64,000 nt of DNA from Pseudomonas sp. ML96 (GTDB lineage: Bacteria > Pseudomonadota > Gammaproteobacteria > Pseudomonadales > Pseudomonadaceae). Shown one piece after another: positions 9,374 to 16,890 of this stretch. The notes under the pieces were generated by a model. That model saw nothing but the letters and a program-made list of their open reading frames with translations. It made no database searches and had not been told where the DNA came from. Location of the stretch: contig NZ_JPMY01000016.1 in assembly GCF_000761545.1 (NCBI RefSeq), positions 85,935 to 149,934 on the forward strand, read 5' to 3'. How positions within the stretch are numbered: position 1 is the first letter of the stretch; each line of letters opens with the position of its first letter. Made by a program: the position numbers and the translations under genes.

Positions 9374-9922
9374 TCAACCCGGGAAGCGCGGCGCGTATTC
9401 CTCCCGCTCCACCCGCAGGCCGTTCAGCAGGAACGATACCGTGTGATAGAAGCCGACCAGCGACAGACACTCGATCAGTTGCTCGTCGCTGAAGTGCTCG
9501 CGCAGCCGGCCCCAGAGCACGTCATCCACCGTCGACTTGTCGTGCAGGCTGTCCGCCAGTGCCAACAGCGCGAGTTGCTCCGGGCGCCATAACCCAGCGT
9601 CCGGCGCGGCCCGGCAGGTATCCGCCAGTTGCGCCTGGCTAAAGCCGGTCTTGGCGGTATAGAACGCCACATGCACGCCCCACTCATACTCAGCGCCGCA
9701 ACGCGCGGTGGTCCGCAGGATCAGTAGCTCGCGGTCCGCCAGGCTGATGCTGCCATGGTCTAGCAGGCCCCCGGCGAAGAAGCGCTGCAGCACCCGCGGG
9801 TTGCGCGCCATGCTGGTGAACAGCTTCAGCGGCTCGACGCCCGGCGGCATGATGCGGGCGAAGGCAGCCTGTAGATCCTCGGCGTAAGGCGGCTGTACGG
9901 GTTCGACTCGTGCTTGTGTCAT
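9374..9922 (-). CDS. Carboxymuconolactone decarboxylase-family protein
   Basis: This 182-residue all-helical protein matches the CMD/AhpD-like fold: LADRELLILRTTARCGAEYEWGVH (quoted in pieces: LADRELLILRTTARC, then GAEYEWGVHV) is the conserved helix pair. Only one cysteine is present and the AhpD redox CXXC is absent, so peroxidase activity is unlikely. It is divergent from an HxlR-type regulator whose binding sites lie in the shared promoter. An AGGAGG lies six bases before the ATG. A likely -35/-10 pair (TTGCTA, 17 bases, TAGATT) sits at 9985-9957 on this strand. The function is unknown; members of this family are often induced by quinones or aldehydes. Confidence 0.85.
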   Translation of the reverse strand: MTQARVEPVQPPYAEDLQAAFARIMPPGVEPLKLFTSMARNPRVLQRFFAGGLLDHGSISLADRELLILRTTARCGAEYEWGVHVAFYTAKTGFSQAQLADTCRAAPDAGLWRPEQLALLALADSLHDKSTVDDVLWGRLREHFSDEQLIECLSLVGFYHTVSFLLNGLRVEREEYAPRFPG

Positions 9923-9936
9923 GATGGCCTCCTGGC

Positions 9937-9953
9937 GCTACGATTTACGTAGC
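9937..9953. promoter_or_regulatory. Operator 1 (GCTAC-N7-GTAGC) for HxlR regulator
   Basis: A perfect inverted repeat GCTACGATTTACGTAGC is followed by AAG. A second copy lies exactly 30 bases away, so the two lie on the same face of the helix (about three turns). Both are between the divergent CMD-family gene and the HxlR-type regulator. Assignment to that regulator is inference from position. Confidence 0.7.
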
Positions 9954-9966
9954 AAGAATCTAGACC

Positions 9967-9983
9967 GCTACAAAATAAGTAGC
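9967..9983. promoter_or_regulatory. Operator 2 (GCTAC-N7-GTAGC) for HxlR regulator
   Basis: GCTACAAAATAAGTAGC is the second copy of the operator, with the same 5-base arms, 7-base spacer and trailing AAG as the first. It overlaps the predicted -35 region of the CMD-family gene promoter (TAGCAA at 9980-9985 on the plus strand). A protein bound here would therefore block that promoter. Confidence 0.7.
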
Positions 9984-9995
9984 AAGGAGGCCTCG

Positions 9996-10337
9996 TTGAA
10001 TCTTCCCTTGCCCGGCAATCCGGTACGCGGCTCGGACAGCGGCCGGCCAATCATGGCGCTGTTCGATCTGCTCGGCCGGCGCTGGAGCCTGCGGGTGCTC
10101 TGGGAGTTGTACCAGGCGCCGGCGACTTTCCGTGAGCTGCAGACGCGCTGCGAAGGCCTGTCGCCCTCGGTGCTCAATACTCGTCTTGGCGAGCTGCGTG
10201 AGGCACAGCTGGTGGAGAACGGCAGCAGCGGCTATCAGCTTTCGAGCCTGGGCCAGGAGCTGGCGCTGCAATGTTTGCCGTTGGCGCAATGGGCCGAAGG
10301 CTGGGCCGCGCAACTGCCGCCACGGCCGGAAAAGTAG
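9996..10337 (+). CDS. HxlR-family winged-helix transcriptional regulator
   Basis: This 113-residue regulator is read from a TTG start at 9996. That TTG is preceded by a full AAGGAGG at a 5-base spacing; the open frame extends upstream to an ATG at 9921, but that one overlaps the divergent gene and would place the operators inside the coding region. The HxlR signature is clear: [18 protein letters not shown] (helix 1-2), [20 protein letters not shown] (recognition helix) and [11 protein letters not shown]. This group typically represses its divergent neighbour and responds to reactive electrophiles or redox change. The effector here is unknown; the only cysteines are about residues 48 and 92. 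Confidence 0.88.
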   Translation: MNLPLPGNPVRGSDSGRPIMALFDLLGRRWSLRVLWELYQAPATFRELQTRCEGLSPSVLNTRLGELREAQLVENGSSGYQLSSLGQELALQCLPLAQWAEGWAAQLPPRPEK

Positions 10338-10420
10338 GCTCGGCTGGCGTACTTCGCCCTTGCCAGCGCTGCGCCTGCGCCCTACCCTGCGCCCCTGAGC
10401 ATCAACCCACAGGAAGACCC

Positions 10421-10969
10421 ATGTCCCTGGAACAGCAATACACCGCGATTCTCGGCCAGCTCGGCGAGGACGTTTCCCGCGAAGGCCTGCTCGACACGCC
10501 GAAGCGCGCGGCCAAAGCCATGCAGTACCTCTGCCGTGGCTACCAGCAGACCCTCGAGGAAGTCACCAACGGCGCCCTGTTCAGCTCCGACAACAGCGAA
10601 ATGGTGCTGGTGAAGAACATCGAGCTGTACTCGCTGTGCGAACACCACCTGCTGCCCTTCATCGGCAAGGCCCACGTGGCCTACATCCCGAGCGGCAAGG
10701 TGTTGGGCCTGTCCAAGGTGGCGCGCATCGTCGATATGTACGCCCGCCGCCTGCAGATCCAGGAAAACCTCAGCCGGCAGATCGCCGAAGCGATCCAGCA
10801 GGTCACCGGCGCCCTGGGCGTAGCCGTGGTGATCGAGGCGCAGCACATGTGCATGATGATGCGCGGCGTGGAGAAGCAGAACTCCTCCATGGTCACCTCG
10901 GTGATGCTCGGCGAGTTCCGCGAGAACGCCGCCACCCGTAGCGAGTTCCTCAGCCTGATCAAGGACTGA
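10421..10969 (+). CDS. folE: GTP cyclohydrolase I
   Basis: This 182-residue enzyme converts GTP to dihydroneopterin triphosphate, the first step of tetrahydrofolate synthesis. Its start [17 protein letters not shown] at 10421 gives the typical length; the open frame to 10271 is a shadow. The zinc and active-site motif [20 protein letters not shown] (Cys, His, His) is at about residues 70-89. [19 protein letters not shown] and [18 protein letters not shown] contain the third zinc ligand region and the substrate-binding residues. It is the classical zinc-dependent type IA enzyme. A strong hairpin terminator follows. Confidence 0.96.
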   Translation: MSLEQQYTAILGQLGEDVSREGLLDTPKRAAKAMQYLCRGYQQTLEEVTNGALFSSDNSEMVLVKNIELYSLCEHHLLPFIGKAHVAYIPSGKVLGLSKVARIVDMYARRLQIQENLSRQIAEAIQQVTGALGVAVVIEAQHMCMMMRGVEKQNSSMVTSVMLGEFRENAATRSEFLSLIKD

Positions 10970-10983
10970 GCCGCTGCGCGGTA

Positions 10984-11010
10984 AAAAAGCCGGCCCTGCG
11001 CCGGCTTTTT
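10984..11010 (+). terminator. Intrinsic terminator, folE
   Basis: AAAAAGCCGGC, loop CCTGC, GCCGGCTTTTT. It lies 15 bases after the folE stop. The flanking A and T runs make it work in both directions, so it can also end the convergent GFA-family gene. Confidence 0.92.
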
Positions 11011-11032
11011 CATGCCCGTGACACTCTCGCGC

Positions 11033-11380
11033 TCAGTGGTCGCGACCGTTCCAGGGCACGATCCTGAAGGGCGAAAGATCGACGCCATCCAGGCAGCGCG
11101 CATTGATCGCCGCCATCAATCGGCCCTCCGGCCCCGGTGCCTCGCTGAACGGCGCGCAGCCGCAGACATCGCAGAAATGGTGGGCAATCTTCAGCGTATT
11201 GAAGCGATAGGTCGGCAGCTCGCCCTCTGGCGTCTTCAACTTCAGCTGCTCACGCCCGACGAACCACAGCAGCCCACCACGCTTGCTGCACAACGAGCAG
11301 TTGCACTCGGTCAGGCTGTCGATCTCGCCGCTCACGCTGAAACTGATCTTGCCGCAATGGCAACTGCCCTGATGGCTCAT
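11033..11380 (-). CDS. GFA-family zinc protein (CENP-V/GFA fold)
   Basis: This 115-residue protein belongs to the glutathione-dependent formaldehyde-activating (GFA/CENP-V) family. Zinc ligands are visible as SCHCGKISF (residues about 6-9), ECNCSLCSKRG (about 27-32) and HFCDVCGCAP (about 75-80). I start at MSHQGSCHCG, 11380, with AGGAG eight bases upstream; the longer frame has no ribosome site. Most family members have no proven substrate and few actually act on formaldehyde-glutathione, so only the fold is safe. It is convergent with folE. Confidence 0.88.
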   Translation of the reverse strand: MSHQGSCHCGKISFSVSGEIDSLTECNCSLCSKRGGLLWFVGREQLKLKTPEGELPTYRFNTLKIAHHFCDVCGCAPFSEAPGPEGRLMAAINARCLDGVDLSPFRIVPWNGRDH

Positions 11381-11547
11381 CTCATGCACTCCTGTGCGCC
11401 TCACCCAGGACTGCAAGCTAGTTCGCCACCACCCGGCTCGCCAGCGACACCGAAGAAAATCGCCGGCAAAGCGATATCCGGCGCTGCCAAGGGCGAGCAA
11501 CTCGGGTACCCTGCCGCCCCTTTTCACCATTCCAGGAATGCTCGGCG

Positions 11548-11919
11548 ATGCTCATCAAGGCACTGCGGATCGGCCTCGGCCAGATCATCATCTTTCTCGA
11601 CTTCATCACCCGCCCACGCAAGCTCAAGCGCGGCGCGCAGGAGCAAGCCCAGGTCGAGAGTGCGGCGAAGAGTCTGGCGTTGTACCAGTTCCACGCCTGC
11701 CCGTTCTGCGTGAAGACCCGCCGCACCCTGCACCGCCTCAACGTGCCGGTGGCGCTTCGTGACGCGAAGAACGACGAAGCCCGCCGCCAGGAGCTGCTGG
11801 AACAGGGTGGCAAGGTGCAGGTGCCCTGCCTGCGTATCGAGGATCAGGGCGAGGTGCGCTGGCTGTACGAGTCCAAGGCTATTGGCGCTTATCTGAACGA
11901 GCGTTTCGCCGCGCAGTAA
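11548..11919 (+). CDS. Membrane-anchored glutaredoxin-like protein
   Basis: This 123-residue protein has an N-terminal hydrophobic segment (LRIGLGQIIIFLDFITRP, about residues 6-23) followed by a basic stretch and a glutaredoxin/GST N-terminal thioredoxin fold. The redox motif is CPFC in YQFHACPFCVKTRRTL (about residue 51). The cis-proline loop is VQVPCLRI (about residue 93), and SKAIGAYL completes the glutathione-binding fold. Both cysteines of a dithiol glutaredoxin are present. The N-terminal helix suggests membrane association with the redox domain in the cytoplasm. Targets are unknown. Confidence 0.85.
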   Translation: MLIKALRIGLGQIIIFLDFITRPRKLKRGAQEQAQVESAAKSLALYQFHACPFCVKTRRTLHRLNVPVALRDAKNDEARRQELLEQGGKVQVPCLRIEDQGEVRWLYESKAIGAYLNERFAAQ

Positions 11920-11927
11920 GCCCCTGC

Positions 11928-11949
11928 AGCGGGCCCGTCGGGGCCCGCT
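11928..11949. terminator. Hairpin between convergent genes
   Basis: AGCGGGCCC, loop GTCG, GGGCCCGCT. It is a 9-pair perfect stem located between the ends of the glutaredoxin-like gene and the convergent GST gene. No T run follows, so it may be a weak or Rho-assisted terminator. Confidence 0.55.
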
Positions 11950-11959
11950 CCGGCCGATC

Positions 11960-12562
11960 TCAGCCGAACATGCTCACATGGCGAGGATGGCTGGCAACGC
12001 GAGCGAGCCAGGCGTTGATCGCCGGGTAGGCAGCCAGGTCGAAGCCGCCTTCGCTGGCCACGTGGGTGTAGGCGTACAGCGCGATATCGGCCAGGGTGAA
12101 CTGCTCGCCCACCAGGTACGGCGTGCGTTCGAGCTGCTGCTCCATCACCTTGAAGGCCTTGTGGCCGCCCTTGTGGCAGTTCTCGTACTCGGCGCGGCGC
12201 TCTTCTGGCAGCCCCAGATAGAGCTGAATGAAACGAGCGACCGCGACATAGGGCTCGTGGCTGTACTGCTCGAAGAATTGCCACTGCAGCATCTGCGTGC
12301 GCAGGCGAGGCTCGGTCGGGATGAACTCGCTGCCGTCGGCGAGGAAGTTGAGGATGGCATTGGACTCCCAGAGGAAGGTGCCATCTTCCAGCTCCAGCAC
12401 CGGAATCTTGCCGTTGGGGTTCTTGGCCAGAAACTCGGCGGTCTGCGTCTCGCCCTTGAGGATGTCGATCGGCAGCCACTGGTACTCATGGCCGAGCAGA
12501 TTGAGCATCAGCTTGACCTTGTAGCAGTTACCGGAACGGTAATCGCCGTAGACCTTGAGCAT
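11960..12562 (-). CDS. Glutathione S-transferase family protein
   Basis: This 200-residue cytosolic GST has an N-terminal thioredoxin fold with SGNCYKVKLML (residues about 10-20, the likely Ser/Cys that activates glutathione), the cis-proline NPNGKIPVLEL and the glutathione-binding WESNAIL (about residue 65). The C-terminal helical domain includes LVGEQFTLADIALYAYTHVA, the usual N-capping box. It is just 2 bases downstream of the aminotransferase stop and on the same strand, so they form one operon. Substrate is unknown. Confidence 0.9.
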   Translation of the reverse strand: MLKVYGDYRSGNCYKVKLMLNLLGHEYQWLPIDILKGETQTAEFLAKNPNGKIPVLELEDGTFLWESNAILNFLADGSEFIPTEPRLRTQMLQWQFFEQYSHEPYVAVARFIQLYLGLPEERRAEYENCHKGGHKAFKVMEQQLERTPYLVGEQFTLADIALYAYTHVASEGGFDLAAYPAINAWLARVASHPRHVSMFG

Positions 12563-12564
12563 AA

Positions 12565-13725
12565 CTACTGTCCTCCTTGCGCTTCACGGATCACTGCCGC
12601 CAGGCGGCGCAGGCCCTCGCCGAGCTTCTCCGGCGGGACGTGGCTGAAGTTCAGTCGCAGATGACCGGGGTTGGCATCCGGATCGACGAAGAACGGCTCG
12701 CCCGGCATGAACGCAACGTTCTGCGCCATGGCCGGCTGCAGCAGCGTGCGGGTGTCCAGCTTGTCGTTCAGGGTCAGCCAGAAGAACAGGCCGCCCTGCG
12801 GCACCTGCCAGCTGGCCAGATCACCGAAATGCTCCTCCAGCGCCACCTGCATGGCGTCGCGGCGCACGCGGTAGAAGTCGCGCAGCTCCGCTAGGTGAGC
12901 GCTGTATTTCTCGGTGCCGAACCACTGCAGTGCCTGCCACTGACCGATGCGGTTGGTGTGCAGGTCGGCGGCTTGTTTCAGACGCAGCAGGTGCGGGAAC
13001 AGGTCCGGGCTGGCGATCAGGAAGCCGACGCGCAGGCCCGGCAGCAGGGTCTTCGACACGGTGCCGGTGTAGATCCAGCTGGTGCGCTGCAGGCGGCTGA
13101 CGATCGGCGTGGCGCTGCCGGCATCGAACACCAGTTCGCGGTACGGCTCGTCCTCGATCAGGGTCACGTTGAACTCGTCGAGCAGCGCCGCCACGGCGTC
13201 ACGCTTAGCCTCGCTATAGCGCACGGCGGACGGGTTCTGGAAGGTCGGGATCAGGTAGGCGAAGGCCGGCTTGTGCTTCTGCAGGCGCTCGCGCAGGGCT
13301 TCCAGCTCGGGGCCATCGGCTTCCTGCGGCACGGTGATGCAGTCGGCGCCGAACAGCTGGAACGACTGCAGCGCGGCCAGGTAGGTCGGCGCTTCCACTA
13401 GGATTTCAGTGCCCGGATCGATGAACAGCTTGCTGGCCAGGTCCAGGGTCTGCTGCGAACCGCAGGTGATTAGCACCTGGCTGGCATCGCACTGCACGCC
13501 CAGTTTGCGCGCCTCGGCGGCCACTGCCTCGCGCAGCGCTGGCTCGCCCTCGCTCATGCCGTACTGGCCGATGGAGGCCGGCATCTCGCTCCAGTCCACC
13601 TTCGGCAACATCGGCTCGGCTGGCAGGCCGCCAGCAAAGGACATCACCTCCGGACGCTGCGCCGCAGCAAGGATTTCGCGAATCAGGGAGCTTTTGAGGC
13701 GGGCAACGCGTTCGGAGAAGGCCAT
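12565..13725 (-). CDS. Fold-type I PLP aminotransferase
   Basis: This 386-residue class I/II aminotransferase resembles the 2-aminoadipate/branched-chain aminotransferase branch that is also fused in MocR regulators; here no DNA-binding domain is present. The sequence starts MAFSERVARLKSSLIREIL at 13725. MSFAGGLPAEPMLP is the typical N-terminal substrate loop. The PLP lysine is in YTGTVSKTLLPGLRVGF (about residue 235), and the aspartate partner in LIEDEPYREL (about residue 205). It is co-transcribed with a GST and divergent from a MarR regulator with a strong palindrome between them. Substrate is not determined. Confidence 0.88.
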   Translation of the reverse strand: MAFSERVARLKSSLIREILAAAQRPEVMSFAGGLPAEPMLPKVDWSEMPASIGQYGMSEGEPALREAVAAEARKLGVQCDASQVLITCGSQQTLDLASKLFIDPGTEILVEAPTYLAALQSFQLFGADCITVPQEADGPELEALRERLQKHKPAFAYLIPTFQNPSAVRYSEAKRDAVAALLDEFNVTLIEDEPYRELVFDAGSATPIVSRLQRTSWIYTGTVSKTLLPGLRVGFLIASPDLFPHLLRLKQAADLHTNRIGQWQALQWFGTEKYSAHLAELRDFYRVRRDAMQVALEEHFGDLASWQVPQGGLFFWLTLNDKLDTRTLLQPAMAQNVAFMPGEPFFVDPDANPGHLRLNFSHVPPEKLGEGLRRLAAVIREAQGGQ

Positions 13726-13758
13726 GAAATCACCGGGTAGCACAGGCAGGGAAAATTG

Positions 13759-13775
13759 GGTCAAACTGTTTGACC
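13759..13775. promoter_or_regulatory. Palindromic operator, probable MarR site 1
   Basis: GGTCAAACTGTTTGACC is a perfect palindrome with 8-base arms around a central T. It lies between the divergent aminotransferase and MarR-type genes, 33 bases upstream of the latter's ATG. MarR proteins bind such palindromes of about 16-18 bases. Ownership is inferred from position. Confidence 0.75.
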
Positions 13776-13801
13776 GAAACTACGACGACGGGAATGGATA
13801 C

Positions 13802-13816
13802 GTCAATATGCTTGAC
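13802..13816. promoter_or_regulatory. Half-conserved palindrome over the MarR start codon
   Basis: GTCAATATGCTTGAC has GTCAA/TTGAC arms, matching the outer part of the palindrome at 13759. The centres are 42 bases apart, four helical turns. It spans the ATG of the MarR gene, so binding here would be autoregulatory. Confidence 0.55.
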
Positions 13817-14260
13817 CTTAAAAAGCCAAGCTCGCAGCAGGCCGCCATGGAAGCCTTCTTCTTCGGCTACCAGGCCTTTACCGCCAAGCCGGACGAGATA
13901 CTGGCGCGCCGTGGGCTGTCGCGCGTGCACCATCGCATCCTGTTCTTCATCGCTCGCCATCCGGGGCTGAGCGTCAAACAGCTGCTCGGCTATCTCGGCG
14001 TCACCAAGCAGGCGCTGAATACGCCACTGCGCCAGTTGCAGGAGATGTCGATGGTGGAGAGCGTGGCCGCCAGCGACGATAAACGCAAACGCCAGCTCGG
14101 CCTCACTGCCGAAGGCGCCAAGCTGGAGCAGGCGCTGCGTCGCGAGCAGGCGCGACTGCTGGAGCGGGTATTCAAGGAAGCCGGCGAGCCCGCCGTGCAG
14201 GCCTGGCTGGCAGTCAACCAGGCCCTGGGCAATGCCCGCCAGGCCGGCAGCGAGGACTGA
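13808..14260 (+). CDS. MarR-family transcriptional regulator
   Basis: This 150-residue regulator starts MLDLKKPSSQQAAMEAFFFG. The winged helix is LSRVHHRILFFIARHPGLSV then KQLLGYLGVTKQALNTPLRQ (recognition helix, about residues 63-78), and the wing contains DDKRKRQLGLTAEG, a MarR-typical DxRxxxxxLT pattern. It is divergent from the aminotransferase-GST operon. Two related palindromes lie in and before the start, so it probably controls both directions. The effector is unknown. Confidence 0.9.
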   Translation: MLDLKKPSSQQAAMEAFFFGYQAFTAKPDEILARRGLSRVHHRILFFIARHPGLSVKQLLGYLGVTKQALNTPLRQLQEMSMVESVAASDDKRKRQLGLTAEGAKLEQALRREQARLLERVFKEAGEPAVQAWLAVNQALGNARQAGSED

Positions 14261-14264
14261 AGCC

Positions 14265-14888
14265 TCAGGCCGCCTGACGGCCCTGCAACTCGCTGGCGCC
14301 ACGGAAGAACACCAGGGCCGAGGCCACCATGGCCGCCAGCATCGGCAGTATGCCGACCACCAGCAGGATCACCGAAGCCACCAGCACGCCGCTGGCGACG
14401 TTCAACCAGGCCAGTGCGCGTAGCGACGGATAGGGTTCGATCACCTTGAGCAGCACGATGCCCAGCCACAGGATGACCAGGCCGAGCACGGCCAGACCAC
14501 CGAAGTAGATGTACGAGGGCGCGCTGAACTCCGCCAGTGCGGTTTCGCCCCAGTACAGCTGAGCCAGCTCCAGCGCCACGCTGAGCACCACGCTCAGCCA
14601 CACCGGCCAGTCCAGGCCTCGCGCAGCGAAGCGCGCCTGCAAGAATGCCTTGAGGCGTAACGCCAGATAGCTGCCGAGCAGGGTCGCCGCAACACTCAGC
14701 CAATCCCCAATCGCCACCAGACTCTCGACAAAGGCCAGGCCAATGACCACCAGCGTGGCGACCAGGTAGGCCAGATTGAGCCAACCGAGCAGCCGCAGCT
14801 GGCCAGGATTCCAGCCATCCAGCGGGCGCGGCGCCTGGGCATCCACCAACGCTACCTGGGGTGAGGCATAGGGATTGTTCGGGTCCAT
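14265..14888 (-). CDS. Uncharacterised multi-helix membrane protein
   Basis: This 207-residue protein starts MDPNNPYASPQVALVDAQAP; that N-terminal NPYxxP pattern is common in bacterial membrane proteins of unknown function. Five to six hydrophobic helices follow (about residues 35-60, 65-85, 95-115, 130-150 and 165-195). The ATG at 14888 follows AAGGAAA. The longer open frame upstream is the shadow of the LysE gene. It is convergent with the MarR gene, with only 4 bases between stops. No catalytic motif seen. Confidence 0.78.
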   Translation of the reverse strand: MDPNNPYASPQVALVDAQAPRPLDGWNPGQLRLLGWLNLAYLVATLVVIGLAFVESLVAIGDWLSVAATLLGSYLALRLKAFLQARFAARGLDWPVWLSVVLSVALELAQLYWGETALAEFSAPSYIYFGGLAVLGLVILWLGIVLLKVIEPYPSLRALAWLNVASGVLVASVILLVVGILPMLAAMVASALVFFRGASELQGRQAA

Positions 14889-15026
14889 GGCAATTTCCTT
14901 ATGTAATGAGAACAGTCCTTTTCGCCCGAGCCATCTCCGCAAACTGTACCGACGATTGTCGGGATTGCTGTATCGCGACGCCCAGGCGAGCTGCGCATAG
15001 GCTGCCAGCATCCACGGAGAACTGCC

Positions 15027-15632
15027 ATGACCTCGGAACTGCTGATCGCTTTCGTCCTCTTCGCCTTCGTCACTTCGGTGACGCCCGGCCCCAACAACAT
15101 GATGCTGCTGGCCTCGGGGGTGAACTTCGGCGTGCGCCGCAGCGTGCCGCACATGCTCGGCATCAGCCTGGGCTTCATGGTGCTGGTGGCCGCAGTGGGC
15201 CTGGGCCTCGGCCAGCTGTTCGAGCAGTTCCCGCCGCTGTACAGCGCGCTGCGCTACGGTGGCGCCGCCTACCTGCTGTACCTGGCCTGGAAGATCGCCG
15301 GCTCCGGCGCTCCGGATGCGGACGGCAAGAGCACTGGAAAACCGCTGACCTTCCTGCAGGCGGCTGCCTTCCAGTGGGTCAACCCCAAGGCCTGGATCAT
15401 GGCCATCGGCGCCATCACCACCTACACGCCGCAGGACGGCTTCCTGGTCAACGTGCTGCTGATCGCGGCCCTGTTCGCCCTGGTCAACTGCCCCAGCGTC
15501 GGCTTGTGGACGGTGGCCGGCAGCCTGCTGCGCCGCTGGCTGGACAAGCCACGCGTGCTGCGCGCCTTCAATATCGGCATGGCCCTGCTGCTGGTGGCCT
15601 CGCTCTACCCTATCCTCAAGGACAGTTTCTGA
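15027..15632 (+). CDS. LysE/RhtB-family amino acid exporter
   Basis: This 201-residue inner-membrane protein has about six helices. The family signature is at the N-terminus: TSVTPGPNNMMLLASGVNFG (residues about 14-33). Helix motif QWVNPKAWIMAIGAI at about residue 115 is also characteristic (F/W-x-N-P-K). LysE/RhtB proteins export amino acids or their analogues such as homoserine, threonine or lysine. Its TGA overlaps the ATG of the benzoate-type symporter by one base, so the two are co-translated. Confidence 0.9.
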   Translation: MTSELLIAFVLFAFVTSVTPGPNNMMLLASGVNFGVRRSVPHMLGISLGFMVLVAAVGLGLGQLFEQFPPLYSALRYGGAAYLLYLAWKIAGSGAPDADGKSTGKPLTFLQAAAFQWVNPKAWIMAIGAITTYTPQDGFLVNVLLIAALFALVNCPSVGLWTVAGSLLRRWLDKPRVLRAFNIGMALLLVASLYPILKDSF

Positions 15633-16831
15633 TGACCGACAGCACCATGGATAGCGCCAAGCCCCTGCGACCACTCGCCGACTCCTCGCCCTCCGCGGTG
15701 GTCGCCGGCTTCGTCGCCGCCCTCACCGGCTACACCAGCACGCTGGTGCTGATGTTCCAGGCCGGCCAGGCGGCGGGCCTGAGCGCCGCGCAGATTTCCT
15801 CCTGGCTGTGGGCGCTGTCGATCGGCATGGCCATCTGCACCATCGGCCTGTCGCTGCGCTACCGCGCACCCATCGTGGTGGCCTGGTCGACTCCCGGCGC
15901 GGTGCTGCTGATCACCAGCATGCCCGGTGTGACCTATCCAGAGGCGATTGGCGCCTTCGTGGTCTGCGCCGTTCTGCTCGCCGTGCTGGGGCTTTCCGGC
16001 GCCTTCGAGCGCGTCATGCGCCACCTGCCCGCCTCGCTCGCCGCGGCGCTGCTGGCCGGCATCCTGTTCCGTATCGGCAGCGAAATCTTCATCGCCGCGC
16101 AGACCAGCACCCTGCTGGTACTGGCGATGTTCTTCAGTTTCCTGATCTGCAAACGCCTACTGCCGCGCTACGCGGTGATGGTCGCGCTGCTGGTCGGCGG
16201 CGTGGTCGCCGGTGCCCAGGGCATGCTGGATTTCAGCCAGTTCGAGCTGCAGGTCGCCGTGCCGGTGTGGACCACGCCGAGCTTCTCCCTGAGCGCGGCG
16301 ATCAGCATCGGCATCCCGCTGTTCATCGTCGCCATGGCCTCGCAGAACATCCCCGGCATCGCCGTGCTGCGCGCCGACGGCTATGACGTTCCGCCCTCGC
16401 CGCTGATCGCCAGCACCGGCATCGCCTCGCTACTGCTGGCGCCCTTCGGCTCCCACGGCATCAACCTGGCCGCCATCAGCGCCGCCATCTGCACCGGCCC
16501 CGAGGCCCACGAGGACAAGCGCAAGCGCTACACCGCGGCGCTCTGGTGCGGCTTGTTCTATGGCATCGCCGGCATCTTCGCCGCCACCCTGGCCGCGCTG
16601 TTCGCCGCCCTGCCCAGCGCGCTGGTGCTGTCGATCGCCGCCCTAGCCCTGCTCGGCTCGATCGGCAACGGCCTGGCCCAGGCGATGAACGCCCCCGCCG
16701 AGCGCGACGCGGCGCTGGTCACCTTCATGGTCACCGCCTCGGGCATGACTCTGGTCGGAATCGGCTCGGCCTTCTGGGGCCTGGTAGCCGGCGGCCTGAC
16801 CCTGCTGATCCTCAACTGGCGCAAACGCTAA
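15632..16831 (+). CDS. BenE-family benzoate/proton symporter-like protein
   Basis: This 399-residue membrane protein has about 12 helices and matches BenE: GFVAALTGYTSTLVLMFQAG (about residues 24-43), VAWSTPGAVLLITS (about residue 90) and IPLFIVAMASQNIPGIAVLR (about residue 230) are the conserved family segments; GSHGINLAAISAAICTG is another. BenE is known for benzoate uptake in Acinetobacter and Pseudomonas, but no benzoate catabolic genes are present here. The start ATG at 15632 overlaps the LysE stop. A strong terminator follows. Confidence 0.88.
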   Translation: MTDSTMDSAKPLRPLADSSPSAVVAGFVAALTGYTSTLVLMFQAGQAAGLSAAQISSWLWALSIGMAICTIGLSLRYRAPIVVAWSTPGAVLLITSMPGVTYPEAIGAFVVCAVLLAVLGLSGAFERVMRHLPASLAAALLAGILFRIGSEIFIAAQTSTLLVLAMFFSFLICKRLLPRYAVMVALLVGGVVAGAQGMLDFSQFELQVAVPVWTTPSFSLSAAISIGIPLFIVAMASQNIPGIAVLRADGYDVPPSPLIASTGIASLLLAPFGSHGINLAAISAAICTGPEAHEDKRKRYTAALWCGLFYGIAGIFAATLAALFAALPSALVLSIAALALLGSIGNGLAQAMNAPAERDAALVTFMVTASGMTLVGIGSAFWGLVAGGLTLLILNWRKR

Positions 16832-16850
16832 ACCAGCGCCGCAATGAAAA

Positions 16851-16876
16851 AGCCCGGGACAGGCCCGGGCTTTTTT
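16851..16876 (+). terminator. Intrinsic terminator after benE-like gene
   Basis: AGCCCGGG, loop ACAGG, CCCGGGCT then a T run. It is preceded by AAAA, so it may also terminate the convergent symporter gene that ends at 16891. Confidence 0.92.
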
Positions 16877-16890
16877 CGACCGCAATAAAC

